A DNA stretch of 64,000 nucleotides, from contig NZ_LHVK01000006.1 in NCBI RefSeq assembly GCF_001269905.1, positions 1 to 64,000 on the forward strand, written 5' to 3'. This DNA is from Pseudomonas corrugata (GTDB taxonomy: Bacteria > Pseudomonadota > Gammaproteobacteria > Pseudomonadales > Pseudomonadaceae). A program made the position numbers and the translations under genes. Each line of letters begins with the position of its first letter. Within the stretch, counting starts at the first letter, position 1. Shown here in pieces: positions 45,756-54,009 of this stretch. The notes under the pieces were generated by a model. It saw nothing but the letters and a program-made list of their open reading frames with translations. It did not search any database and was not told where the DNA came from.

Positions 45756-46610
45756 TCACTTGGTGTCGATAAAGGGCAGGGTGCCACCGGGCAGCACGGT
45801 GGTCGGCAGGACTCCGTTCCAGCGCTCGGCCTTGGTCAGTTCCACCAGGTTCTGGTTGCTGGCCAGCGCCTGAGCCCGAGCCTTGATCGCCTCGGCTTCG
45901 GCCTTGCCGCGCAATTCGGTGGCCAATGCATCCGCCTTCGCCTGGGCGATCTGCGAGTCGGCTTCCGCCTGGGCCTGGGTCACGCGAATCTGTGCCTGGA
46001 CCTGCTCAGTGGCGAGCTGTTGCTCGCGGGTCTTGACCTGGACTTCCGCTGCCATGCGCGCTTCGATCGCTTTCTCGTAGGCGTCACTGAAATCGATGTT
46101 CTCAACCTGGACGCTGTCGATGATCACAGGGCCGGTGATGGTGGACTTGATGGCGCTCGAGATATCGTTGACCAGCTGGACGCGGTTCTGCACAGCGGCC
46201 ACGGCATTGAACCTGCCGAACACGTTTTCTACCTGGGTCGGCACTTGCCGGCTGATCATCCGGTCGCGAATACCTTCGATATCCTTGAACTGGCTGTAGA
46301 CCTTCGCCACGTCCGCCGGGGCTATGTGCCAGGACACCGACACCTTGAGCTGGGCGGACTGTTGATCCTTGCTGTAGGCCTGGAGGTCTTCATAGGAAGT
46401 GACCTGGCTTTGTACGCTGATCAGGCGCACGGATTCGATGAAGGGCGCCTTGAACGACAATCCTGGCTCCACGACTCCGACCAGCGCGCCGTTGCGCAGA
46501 AGTACGCCGCGCTCGGTTTCGTCGACCGTGTACCAGCTGCCAAAGAATACGCATAACAGGACGATGGCCATGATTGCTGCAACGAGAGAGCCGATGGTTT
46601 TGCGGGTCAC
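45756..46610 (-). CDS. SPFH/prohibitin family membrane protein
   Basis: 284 aa with a GTG start preceded by AAGGAAAG. One N-terminal anchor (IGSLVAAIMAIVLLCVFFGS) is followed by the SPFH domain (DETERGVLLRNGALVGVVEP) and an alanine/glutamine-rich coiled coil (QVKTREQQLATEQVQAQIRV). Such proteins form large oligomeric rings at the inner membrane and often support protease or membrane-domain organisation. No NfeD or FtsH gene is adjacent. Confidence 0.92.
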   Translation of the reverse strand: MTRKTIGSLVAAIMAIVLLCVFFGSWYTVDETERGVLLRNGALVGVVEPGLSFKAPFIESVRLISVQSQVTSYEDLQAYSKDQQSAQLKVSVSWHIAPADVAKVYSQFKDIEGIRDRMISRQVPTQVENVFGRFNAVAAVQNRVQLVNDISSAIKSTITGPVIIDSVQVENIDFSDAYEKAIEARMAAEVQVKTREQQLATEQVQAQIRVTQAQAEADSQIAQAKADALATELRGKAEAEAIKARAQALASNQNLVELTKAERWNGVLPTTVLPGGTLPFIDTK

Positions 46611-46692
46611 TGTTCTTTCCTTGAGTGAGGGCTGCGCGCGATGCGCCTTGTCCGGTACTGAAGTCGACGGCCGCTTTCTGGACGCCAGACAC

Positions 46693-46719
46693 GAAAAAGC
46701 CCTGAATTATCAGGGCTTT
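46693..46719 (-). terminator. Intrinsic terminator of tRNA-Ser
   Basis: Minus-strand AAAGCCCTG-ATAATT-CAGGGCTTT followed by TTCG, directly after the tRNA 3' end. Confidence 0.85.
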
Positions 46720-46731
46720 AACGTACAAATA

Positions 46732-46820
46732 TGGCGGAGGCGATGGGATTCGAACTCATGGACCTGTTACAGTCGACGGTTTTCAAGACCGTTGCCTTAA
46801 ACCACTCGGCCACACCTCCG
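46732..46820 (-). tRNA. tRNA-Ser (TGA)
   Basis: 89 nt with encoded CCA. On the minus strand it starts GGAGGTGTGGCCGAGTGG; the anticodon loop TCTTGAAAA gives UGA; it has a long variable arm and ends CGCCTCCGCCA. The acceptor stem pairs with one T-G. Confidence 0.97.
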
Positions 46821-46839
46821 TATTGCGTTGCGGGCGCCA

Positions 46840-46866
46840 TAATACCCGAATGAAACACACTGTCAA
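46840..46866 (-). promoter_or_regulatory. Sigma-70 promoter of tRNA-Ser
   Basis: On the minus strand TTGACA (46866-46861) and TATTAT (46845-46840) lie 15 bp apart, with the GC-rich discriminator GGCGCCCGC just downstream and the tRNA start about 20 nt further. Confidence 0.75.
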
Positions 46867-46942
46867 ACTCTCTGCGTAGCTTGTTACAGGGCGTCTGTTA
46901 TGATCCTTACCACTGAATGTTTCAAACCGGAGGAGTGTCGCC

Positions 46943-47614
46943 ATGCGCGAACAGGATTACGCAGTGAACAACAGCGTGCAGGCCGAGCAGCTAGAGGTTA
47001 GCCGCGTCCTGCGCAACACTTATGGCTTGCTGGCACTCACGCTGGCTTTCAGCGGTGTGATGGCTTACGTCGCCCAGCAGATGCATGTCGGCTACCCGAA
47101 CGTGTTCGTGGTGCTGATCGGCTTCTATGGGCTTTTCTTCCTGACCAACAAACTTCGCGATTCGGGCTGGGGCCTGGTTTCGGCGTTCGCCCTGACCGGC
47201 TTCATGGGTTTCATACTTGGCCCGATCCTCAACCTTTACCTCAAGATGCAGGGCGGTGCTGAACTGGTCAGCTCGGCTTTTGCCATGACCGCGCTGGTGT
47301 TCGGTGGGCTGTCGGCCTATGTACTGATTTCCCGCAAGGACATGAGCTTCCTGGGGGGCTTCCTCACCGCCGGTTTCTTTGTACTGGTTGGGGCGATGCT
47401 GGTCAGCTTCTTCTTCCAGATCAGCGGTCTGCAATTGGCGATCAGCGCAGGTGTCGTATTGTTTTCCGCGCTGATGATCCTGTACCAGACAAGCGCCATC
47501 ATCCATGGCGGCGAGCGCAACTACATCATGGCCACCATCAGCCTGTATGTATCGATCTACAACCTGTTTATCAGCCTGTTGCAGTTGTTTGGCCTGATGG
47601 GCCGCGACGACTGA
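46943..47614 (+). CDS. Bax inhibitor-1/YccA family membrane protein
   Basis: 223 aa with about seven membrane helices and the C-terminal YMATISLYVSIYNLFISLLQ and FGLMGRDD that close the family. Start set by GGAGGAG. In E. coli the homologue YccA modulates FtsH proteolysis, and other members leak calcium in a pH-dependent way. Here it lies next to a tRNA and near an SPFH protein, but is transcribed away from both. Confidence 0.94.
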   Translation: MREQDYAVNNSVQAEQLEVSRVLRNTYGLLALTLAFSGVMAYVAQQMHVGYPNVFVVLIGFYGLFFLTNKLRDSGWGLVSAFALTGFMGFILGPILNLYLKMQGGAELVSSAFAMTALVFGGLSAYVLISRKDMSFLGGFLTAGFFVLVGAMLVSFFFQISGLQLAISAGVVLFSALMILYQTSAIIHGGERNYIMATISLYVSIYNLFISLLQLFGLMGRDD

Positions 47615-47627
47615 TTGCATACGCTAC

Positions 47628-47655
47628 CCAAAGCCCGCTTCGGCGGGCTTTTTTT
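47628..47655 (+). terminator. Intrinsic terminator after the BI-1 family gene
   Basis: AAAGCCCGC-TTCG-GCGGGCTTT followed by a run of T, about 14 nt after the stop codon. Confidence 0.92.
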
Positions 47656-47992
47656 CGCCCGCGGTTTGTGTTGTGGCTAATTGCCTTGAAAGTGCCGCTA
47701 TGTGATGGCGGCTTCAAAAAAATGATCTACACCTAGGGCAAGGGAGCGGTATTGCCAGGAAGGTGAAATGGACCGTTTGGCCATGCGCAGTCTCGCATCA
47801 ACCGTTGAGGCACTTGTGTTCGGCGACCGAGCCTGGACCGACCGTGCCCGGCCTCAAGCCGAAGGAGCTAACTGACAACTATTGAAAGTGGACCGTGACG
47901 GGCTTGGCGCCGTGCCGCCTGGAAACAGAAGGAGGTCCTGCGCATCGGTCAGGAGGCCGATGAGAGGGCGCTTCCCTATAAGGAGATATCTG
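47656..47992. other. Gene-free stretch before the haem-motif protein
   Basis: About 335 bp without a convincing ORF. It holds a short dyad (GCCGCTATGTGATGGCGGC) near 47693 and presumably the promoter of the next gene; no consensus promoter was recognised. Confidence 0.45.
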
Positions 47993-49333
47993 ATGACCCA
48001 TCCTCAAGGAAAAGCCGCTGCATTTCTGATCCTGGCAGGCGCGATGTCCGTGACCAGCGCCCACGCCGGAATCTTCCCTGATTTTGGCTATGCCCCCCCA
48101 AAAAGTGACTACTCTGGAGAGCTTTTCCAGCTCAGTCAGAACTATCCCACCATGGCGCCGGGCGCATCTTCGATGCCGGCGTTCTTCAAGCAGCTACCCA
48201 AGACATTCTCCAACGACTTTGAAACCTGGCGCCCGTATATGAACGAGGCGAAGAAATACTGCCTGGAGGGCAATATCGGCATTGGCTGGAATGTGCAGAA
48301 GAACAAGGTTCGCCAGTGGTACCACATGCCTTGGCAGCATTACGGTCTCAATGGCCGCGAGGGCATTCACGGGCTTACCAAGGAGGCGCCAATCCAGCCC
48401 CAGCAGTTGGCGAGTACGCAAACCGGCAGCGGGCAGACCTATGCGGTGGGTATCTACAATGACATAGGGGCCTACACCATTGGCCAGGTCTGGAAAGACC
48501 CGCAGAACCCCGATCCGAGCTACACCTCCAAACCCAAGGGCTTTGGTAACGGCACGGTCGTGTGCAAGGCGCTGTTTGCCGATATCGATGTCAGTACGGT
48601 GCCGTTCCTGGCCAACCCATTGCTGTGGAAGGCTTACACCGCCAAGACGTTCACCTCGACAAGCCGTGCCGTGACCAATGTTGCGCTGATACAGATGGAC
48701 ATTGCTGTGCGCGACACCCGGGTGAGCGATACCGGTTGGCTCTTCGGAACCTTCCAATACAACGGCGCCATTACCGGTAAAGCGAATTGGGACAACCTGG
48801 TGCCGGTGGGAATCATGTGGGGGAACGATCCCCAGGAGAACGGCCATGCTTTCACCAACCCAACACCAACCGAAACCAAAATCAACAAGGCGTTGAAGCA
48901 GACCGCAATCAATGCCAATACCAAGGAACTGCCGCCGACCCATCTGGGGTGGAACGGGCGCCTCAATGGTCCGGTGGACAATCCCCAAGCGTCCTGCACG
49001 AGCTGCCACATGACCGCGGAATACCAGCAACGGGCGCTGATGAACCCGACGTTCCAGGCCAATCCGCCGCCGGTCGGGGGTGATGTCTGGATGCAGTGGT
49101 TCCAGAATATTCCGGCCGGACAGCCTTTTACACCGAGCGCACAAAGCACCGACTACAGCTTGCAGTTGTCCGGTGCCCTGGCCAACTTCTATAACTGGAA
49201 GTGCAACCTCAGCGGGGTTTATGCGGACAAGAAAAATGTGTGCGACAAGGCACAGCCACTTACGTTGATGAAAGAGAGTAATGTGCCCGAGGAGCAGGTG
49301 CACAAGGTACAACGCAGCCCGGAACCGGAATGA
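47993..49333 (+). CDS. Secreted protein of unknown family with one c-type haem motif
   Basis: 446 aa from the ATG at 47993 (AAGGAGATATCTG just upstream); an in-frame extension to 47882 lacks support. A signal peptide ends at AHA-GIF (about residue 25). A single CTSCH haem-attachment motif lies near residue 345, in SCTSCHMTAEYQQRALM. The rest is Trp- and Asn-rich with blocks such as WYHMPWQHYGLNGREGIHGL. I do not recognise the family. The single haem and export signal suggest a periplasmic redox or haem-dependent enzyme. It is monocistronic, next to an Lrp-type gene in the opposite direction. Confidence 0.85.
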   Translation: MTHPQGKAAAFLILAGAMSVTSAHAGIFPDFGYAPPKSDYSGELFQLSQNYPTMAPGASSMPAFFKQLPKTFSNDFETWRPYMNEAKKYCLEGNIGIGWNVQKNKVRQWYHMPWQHYGLNGREGIHGLTKEAPIQPQQLASTQTGSGQTYAVGIYNDIGAYTIGQVWKDPQNPDPSYTSKPKGFGNGTVVCKALFADIDVSTVPFLANPLLWKAYTAKTFTSTSRAVTNVALIQMDIAVRDTRVSDTGWLFGTFQYNGAITGKANWDNLVPVGIMWGNDPQENGHAFTNPTPTETKINKALKQTAINANTKELPPTHLGWNGRLNGPVDNPQASCTSCHMTAEYQQRALMNPTFQANPPPVGGDVWMQWFQNIPAGQPFTPSAQSTDYSLQLSGALANFYNWKCNLSGVYADKKNVCDKAQPLTLMKESNVPEEQVHKVQRSPEPE

Positions 49334-49374
49334 CGTGAGCCCGGCCTCGGTCCGTCGCCGAGGCCGGATCCGAC

Positions 49375-49812
49375 TCAGGCCATCGGTGGCAGGCGCCGCT
49401 TGACCGGGGTCTTCTTGACGATGGCAGTATTGGTTTCGGCAAGGACGTTGAGCTTGTCCAGCACCGTATCCAACTGTTCCATCGAGCGAACGTGCAGCCG
49501 GGCAATGAAGCAATCGTCGCCGGTCACCTTGTCACATTCGGTAAATTCGGCGATGGCCTGGATCTGCCGTTCCACTTCCTGTAACTGCCCCGGTAACGGG
49601 CGGATACGGACAATGGCCTGGAGTTGGTAGCCGAAACACTTCGGGTCTACCTCAACGGTATAGGCCCTGAGCACGCCGCGTTCCTCAAGCCGCCGCAGGC
49701 GCTCGGCCACGCTGGGCGAGGAGAGGCCGCTCAGGTTCGCCAGGGCCTTGAGCGAGCGCCGTGAGTCTTCCATCAACGCGCTGATGAGAATCTGGTCAAT
49801 ATCGTCGGTCAT
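49375..49812 (-). CDS. Lrp/AsnC family transcriptional regulator
   Basis: 145 aa from the ATG at 49812 (GGAG upstream). The N-terminal helix-turn-helix is LSGLSSPSVAERLRRLEERG; the C-terminal RAM domain starts near GYQLQAIVRIRPLPG and contains VTGDDCFIARLHV, the amino-acid-binding turn. It is divergent from an EamA transporter gene 131 bp away, which it may control, as Lrp-type regulators often do with amino-acid exporters. Confidence 0.93.
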   Translation of the reverse strand: MTDDIDQILISALMEDSRRSLKALANLSGLSSPSVAERLRRLEERGVLRAYTVEVDPKCFGYQLQAIVRIRPLPGQLQEVERQIQAIAEFTECDKVTGDDCFIARLHVRSMEQLDTVLDKLNVLAETNTAIVKKTPVKRRLPPMA

Positions 49813-49943
49813 CTCGACTCCGTTAGGCGATTGGCTGAAGTTGCCTTGAAAAAAAAGGTCGAATGCCAGTTTAGCCTTTTTCAAACCATGGAGAAGCCCT
49901 TCACTGCCTTGTCATACTGTGCTCCACTTGCTGAAGGAGCCTG

Positions 49944-50840
49944 ATGATGGACAAGACCTTACGTCGCGGTTCGCTGGAAATGACCGCCGCCATGTTGATT
50001 TCCGGAACCATCGGTTGGTTCGTGCTGGTTTCCGGCCTGCCGGTGCTGGATGTAGTGTTCTGGCGCTGCGTGTTCGGCGCGGCAACCTTGTTGTTGATTT
50101 GCGCCGGTTTCGGCTTTTTACGCCGGGACATCCTGACCCGAAGGACATTTCTGCTGGCGGTGCTCAGTGGGGTGGCGATTGTCGGTAACTGGGTGTTGCT
50201 GTTCGCTTCTTACTCACGGGCCTCGATTGCAATCGGTACCGCGGTGTACAACGTCCAGCCGTTCATGTTGGTGGGGTTGGCTGCGCTGTTCCTGGGGGAG
50301 AAAATCACCGCGCAAAAATTGTTCTGGCTGGCGGTGTCGTTTCTCGGGATGCTGGCGATTGTCAGCGCCCACGGTGAGCAAGGGCAGGGCAACGGCGAGT
50401 ATCTGGTGGGTATCGCCCTGGCACTTGGGGCTGCGTTGCTGTACGCGATTGCCGCGCTGATCATCAAGCGCTTGACCGGTACGCCACCGCATTTGATTGC
50501 GCTGGTGCAGGTCAGCACCGGGGTATTGCTGCTGGCACCCTGGGCAAACTTCTCGGCTTTGCCGCAACAGCCAGAGGGCTGGGCCAGTCTCGTCACCCTC
50601 GGCATGGTCCACACCGGGGTCATGTATGTGCTGCTGTACAGCGCGATTCAGCGCTTGCCGACCGCGATCACCGGCGCGCTGTCATTCATCTATCCGATCG
50701 CGGCGATCTTCGTCGACTGGTTCGCCTTCGGCCATCGCCTCGAACCGCTGCAATGGCTGGGTGTCGCGGCGATCCTGCTGGCGGCTGCCGGCATGCAGCA
50801 GGGCTGGGGCATCAAGGCGCGGCGTCCAGCCCTGCAGTAA
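49944..50840 (+). CDS. EamA-type DMT transporter
   Basis: 298 aa (or one less from the second ATG), GAAGGAG upstream. Ten membrane helices in two EamA halves (YSRASIAIGTAVYNVQPFML; YSAIQRLPTAITGALSFIYP). A probable amino-acid or metabolite exporter, divergent from the Lrp/AsnC gene. It is not closely similar to the transporter of the NRPS-PKS cluster. Confidence 0.92.
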   Translation: MMDKTLRRGSLEMTAAMLISGTIGWFVLVSGLPVLDVVFWRCVFGAATLLLICAGFGFLRRDILTRRTFLLAVLSGVAIVGNWVLLFASYSRASIAIGTAVYNVQPFMLVGLAALFLGEKITAQKLFWLAVSFLGMLAIVSAHGEQGQGNGEYLVGIALALGAALLYAIAALIIKRLTGTPPHLIALVQVSTGVLLLAPWANFSALPQQPEGWASLVTLGMVHTGVMYVLLYSAIQRLPTAITGALSFIYPIAAIFVDWFAFGHRLEPLQWLGVAAILLAAAGMQQGWGIKARRPALQ

Positions 50841-50846
50841 CGCGGG

Positions 50847-52472
50847 TCAGAAGATGTAGTCGGTGGTCAGGAAGTTCGAGTCCCGCTCGCGGATGATGTC
50901 GCTGATCAGTGCCTTGTTGCTCTCCTGGAATTTGGTCGCTACCAGAGTGCGGATCGAAAAGGTACGCAACGCATCGTGCACCGACAAGGTGCCCTCGGCC
51001 GAATTCTTCCGGCCGTTGAACGGGAAAGTATCCGGCCCGCGTTGGCACTGGGCATTGATATTGATGCGCCCGACCTGGTTGGCGAATGTGTCCACCAGCC
51101 TGCCGACTTCAGCCGGATGAGTGCCGAAGATGCTCAGTTGCTGGCCGAAGTCGGACTCCAGCACGTAGTCGATCACTGTGTTGAGGTCGCGATAGGGCAC
51201 GATGGGCACGACAGGGCCGAACTGTTCCTCGTGATAGACCCGCATCGCGGTGTTTACCGGATAGAGCACGGCGGGATAGAAGAATGAACTGCGAGATTCG
51301 CCGCCGTGTGCATTGGTCACCGCCGCACCCTTGGCCACCGCGTCGTCGACCAGGGAACGCAGGTAATCGATCTTGCCGGCCTCGGGCAGCGGCGTCAGTG
51401 CCACACCGTCCTCCCACGGCATGCCCGGCTTGAGGGCGGCGAGCCTGGTGTTGAATTTCTCGATGAACGCGGGTGCCACGTCTTCATGGACGAAGAGGAT
51501 TTTCAGTGCGGTGCAGCGTTGGCCGTTGAATGACAGCGAGCCGGTCAGCGCTTCGCTGACGGCATTGTCGAGGTCGACGTCCGGCAACACCAGTCCCGGG
51601 TTTTTCGCATCCAGCCCCAGGGCGGCACGCAGGCGGTGTGGGCGCGGATGGAGTTTCTTCAGGTCGCTGGCGGCCTTGTTGGTGCCGATGAAGGCGAAGA
51701 TGTCGATCTTGCCGCTGGCCATCAACGCGCTGACGGTTTCCCGGCCGCTGCCGTAGATCACGTTGATTACGCCCGCCGGGAAACTGTCGCGGAAGGCTTC
51801 CAGCAGCGGACGCACCAGCAGGACGCCGAGCTTGGCCGGCTTGAATACTACGGTGTTGCCCATGATCAAGGCGGGAATCAGGGTGGTGAAGGTTTCGTTC
51901 AACGGGTAATTGTAGGGCCCCATGCACAGGGCCACGCCCAGGGGAACGCGACGGATCTGCCCGAGGGTGTCCTGCTCCAGCTCGAAACGACTGGAGCGCC
52001 GGTCGAGCTCCTTGAGGGCATTGATGGTATCGACGATGTAGTCACAGGTGCGGTCGAACTCCTTCTGGGAGTCCTTGAGGTTCTTGCCGATCTCCCACAT
52101 CAGCAACTTGACGACGGTTTCGCGCTGCTCGCGCATGCGTGTCAGGAAAGCCTCTACGTGCCGGATGCGCTCAGCTACCCGCATTGTCGGCCACGGGCCC
52201 TGGCCGCGGTCGTAAGCCCGGACGGCAGCGTCCAGGGCGGTGAGGGCGGTCTCGGCATCGAGCAGCGGCGTACTGCCAAGTACGACCTGTTCATCACCTT
52301 GTTCACCGGCCAGGCATACCGGGCTGCGCACGACGGCCAGCGGTCCCGGCCAGGTCTCGAGGACACCATCGACCAGGTATTCACGCTGCTCGATCCGCTC
52401 TTCGAGGCGATAGGCCTGGGGAATATCGGTGGGACTGGGAAACAGATCGGCGAGAAGGTTGGTTGTGGTCAT
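50847..52472 (-). CDS. NADP-dependent non-phosphorylating glyceraldehyde-3-phosphate dehydrogenase-type ALDH
   Basis: 541 aa, longer than ordinary ALDHs, with an N-terminal extension of about 60 residues typical of this GAPN-like branch. The cofactor block is ALCMGPYNYPLNETF and the nucleophilic Cys lies in FNGQRCTALK. The segment that usually reads LELGGK, holding the general-base Glu, is LGLDAKNPG here, so the acid is an Asp two positions later or is absent. The C-terminal NAQCQRGPDTFPFNGRKNS is typical of the branch. If active it oxidises glyceraldehyde-3-phosphate to 3-phosphoglycerate and yields NADPH. It is convergent with the EamA gene (6-nt gap). Confidence 0.88.
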   Translation of the reverse strand: MTTTNLLADLFPSPTDIPQAYRLEERIEQREYLVDGVLETWPGPLAVVRSPVCLAGEQGDEQVVLGSTPLLDAETALTALDAAVRAYDRGQGPWPTMRVAERIRHVEAFLTRMREQRETVVKLLMWEIGKNLKDSQKEFDRTCDYIVDTINALKELDRRSSRFELEQDTLGQIRRVPLGVALCMGPYNYPLNETFTTLIPALIMGNTVVFKPAKLGVLLVRPLLEAFRDSFPAGVINVIYGSGRETVSALMASGKIDIFAFIGTNKAASDLKKLHPRPHRLRAALGLDAKNPGLVLPDVDLDNAVSEALTGSLSFNGQRCTALKILFVHEDVAPAFIEKFNTRLAALKPGMPWEDGVALTPLPEAGKIDYLRSLVDDAVAKGAAVTNAHGGESRSSFFYPAVLYPVNTAMRVYHEEQFGPVVPIVPYRDLNTVIDYVLESDFGQQLSIFGTHPAEVGRLVDTFANQVGRININAQCQRGPDTFPFNGRKNSAEGTLSVHDALRTFSIRTLVATKFQESNKALISDIIRERDSNFLTTDYIF

Positions 52473-52634
52473 GTCGTTACTCCCTCAAAGAAATGAACCC
52501 TGACGACTGACCGTCGTCTTCGCTTCCAGGGTTATACGCCTTAATGGGGGGAGTTTTTAAGTGGCAAGGGCCGGCAGCTGCGTTTTTGCCGACCCGGATG
52601 CGCAATGCTACTCACTTGAGACTTGCGCAGTTCA

Positions 52635-52784
52635 TTGTGGCGAGGGGATTTAGCGAAACGTCGCACCGCCCCGCTGGGCTGCGATGCAGTCCCTGAATAC
52701 AGGCATCGTGTTGTGCCGAGCTGATCGCATTCAGGCTTTCTGGGACTGCTGCGCAGTCCAACGGGGATAAATCCCCTCGCCACA
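52635..52784. repeat. REP-type long inverted repeat
   Basis: TTGTGGCGAGGGGATTTAGC and GGATAAATCCCCTCGCCACA are inverted; between them a second nested inversion (CTGCGATGCAGTCC / GGACTGCTGCGCAG) gives a long cruciform. It fills most of the 322-bp gap and ends 11 bp before the stop of the beta-barrel gene. Confidence 0.86.
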
Positions 52785-52794
52785 GTTCGGGGTC

Positions 52795-53709
52795 TCACCA
52801 ACGCATCCGTACGCCCAGGCTGGCAATGACGCCATTGAGGTCGTTGTCGTCGACGTCGCTGCTGTAATCGGCGCTGACATACAGGCTTACCACGGGCGTG
52901 ACCCGGGCGACCAGGCCCAGGCCCAGCTCGACGGTGGAGGATTTGCGACTACTGCTGATCTTGTCAACCTTGCCCAGGGATAGGGTGTCGGCGCTCTGGA
53001 CGGTGTGCCACAAGTTGGTCCGCACGTAAGGCTCCACGCCCAGGCCGTTGACCTCGTAAGTACCTTTGAGCCGTGCCCCCACACGCCCGCTCCAGGTCCT
53101 CAGTGCACTGCTGTTGCCATCCTCGGCGTTACCGGTGTCGAGGGTCACACGCTGGTTGATCAACTGTGCCTGGGGCTCTACCACCCAGTTGTCACTGATG
53201 CCAATGGGAAAGCCGCCTTCGACCGACAGCGTGACGGCATGGCCCTCGGCCGCCTGGCGCTGGCCCTGCTCGGTGCGGCTGTAACCGTTGACCCTGCCGC
53301 CACTGGCGCTCAGGTCCACATGCCAGCCAGTGGGGCCAGTGAGGCTCCAGTAGGCACCCAGGTTCGTTCCTTGCAGATTCAACGCGTCTTTGCCCGGTTC
53401 GGCCATGGCCGGGCTTACCAACACGCCGCCGACATTGGCGATGATCTGGTTCTGGCCACCGATCAGGCCCATGCGCTGGGTATGGCCATTGTCGTTGGAA
53501 AGCGTGAACAGCCCGGGGCTTTTGTCGGATGCCGAGTCGGTGTTGATGAGGGTGGCATTCGGGTTGTCGGAGGGTGTCTGGCCGTACCTGGATTGCGGCG
53601 ATTGCTCGACGGGCCAGGCCATGACCTCCATGGATGAGCACAGCAACAACGAAGTGGACACGGCGTAAAAGGTGGTCGTGATTTCTTGTGAGCGGGGGGA
53701 AGTTCTCAT
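52795..53709 (-). CDS. Autotransporter-type beta-barrel protein without a long passenger
   Basis: 304 aa. A signal peptide ends near VMA-WPVEQ (about residue 31). A short linker of about 40 residues is followed directly by an autotransporter beta-domain with alternating strands and the terminal aromatic (SLGVRMRW). Segments such as VGARLKGTYEVNGLGVEPYV are nearly the same as LGARLKGHYQVSGMPVEPYL in the large autotransporter encoded 300 bp upstream, so the two are paralogues. It may be a passenger-less derivative or a dedicated small outer-membrane protein. Confidence 0.88.
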   Translation of the reverse strand: MRTSPRSQEITTTFYAVSTSLLLCSSMEVMAWPVEQSPQSRYGQTPSDNPNATLINTDSASDKSPGLFTLSNDNGHTQRMGLIGGQNQIIANVGGVLVSPAMAEPGKDALNLQGTNLGAYWSLTGPTGWHVDLSASGGRVNGYSRTEQGQRQAAEGHAVTLSVEGGFPIGISDNWVVEPQAQLINQRVTLDTGNAEDGNSSALRTWSGRVGARLKGTYEVNGLGVEPYVRTNLWHTVQSADTLSLGKVDKISSSRKSSTVELGLGLVARVTPVVSLYVSADYSSDVDDNDLNGVIASLGVRMRW

Positions 53710-54009
53710 GGGGGTCTGCCTTGCAATCGCATGCGTCTCTCGCTTAGGGCGTCTCTCCTACCCCGAATGAGGGGCGACCGAACGGATTGAGGCAAGTCTC
53801 GGGCGGCCCGCCGCAACGGGTTCCCGAGGCCTGCCCCTGACTGTATTTCCGGGGGTAGTACGGTGTAGTCAAGAAGACCGATGTCATCGCGTCAAGAAAC
53901 TGTGCGATGAGTGGCTATATGAAATCAGCTCAAATAAATAGCTGATTCTTTTCAGTTATCCGTAGAGCAGAATGACGTCAAATCACCGTCGTGAGTGGCC
54001 GCCTCAATG
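53710..54009. other. Gap between the two barrel genes
   Basis: 300 bp without an ORF. It is locally A/T-rich around 53880-53960 and must hold the promoter of the smaller barrel gene. No clear terminator of the larger gene was seen. Confidence 0.4.
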
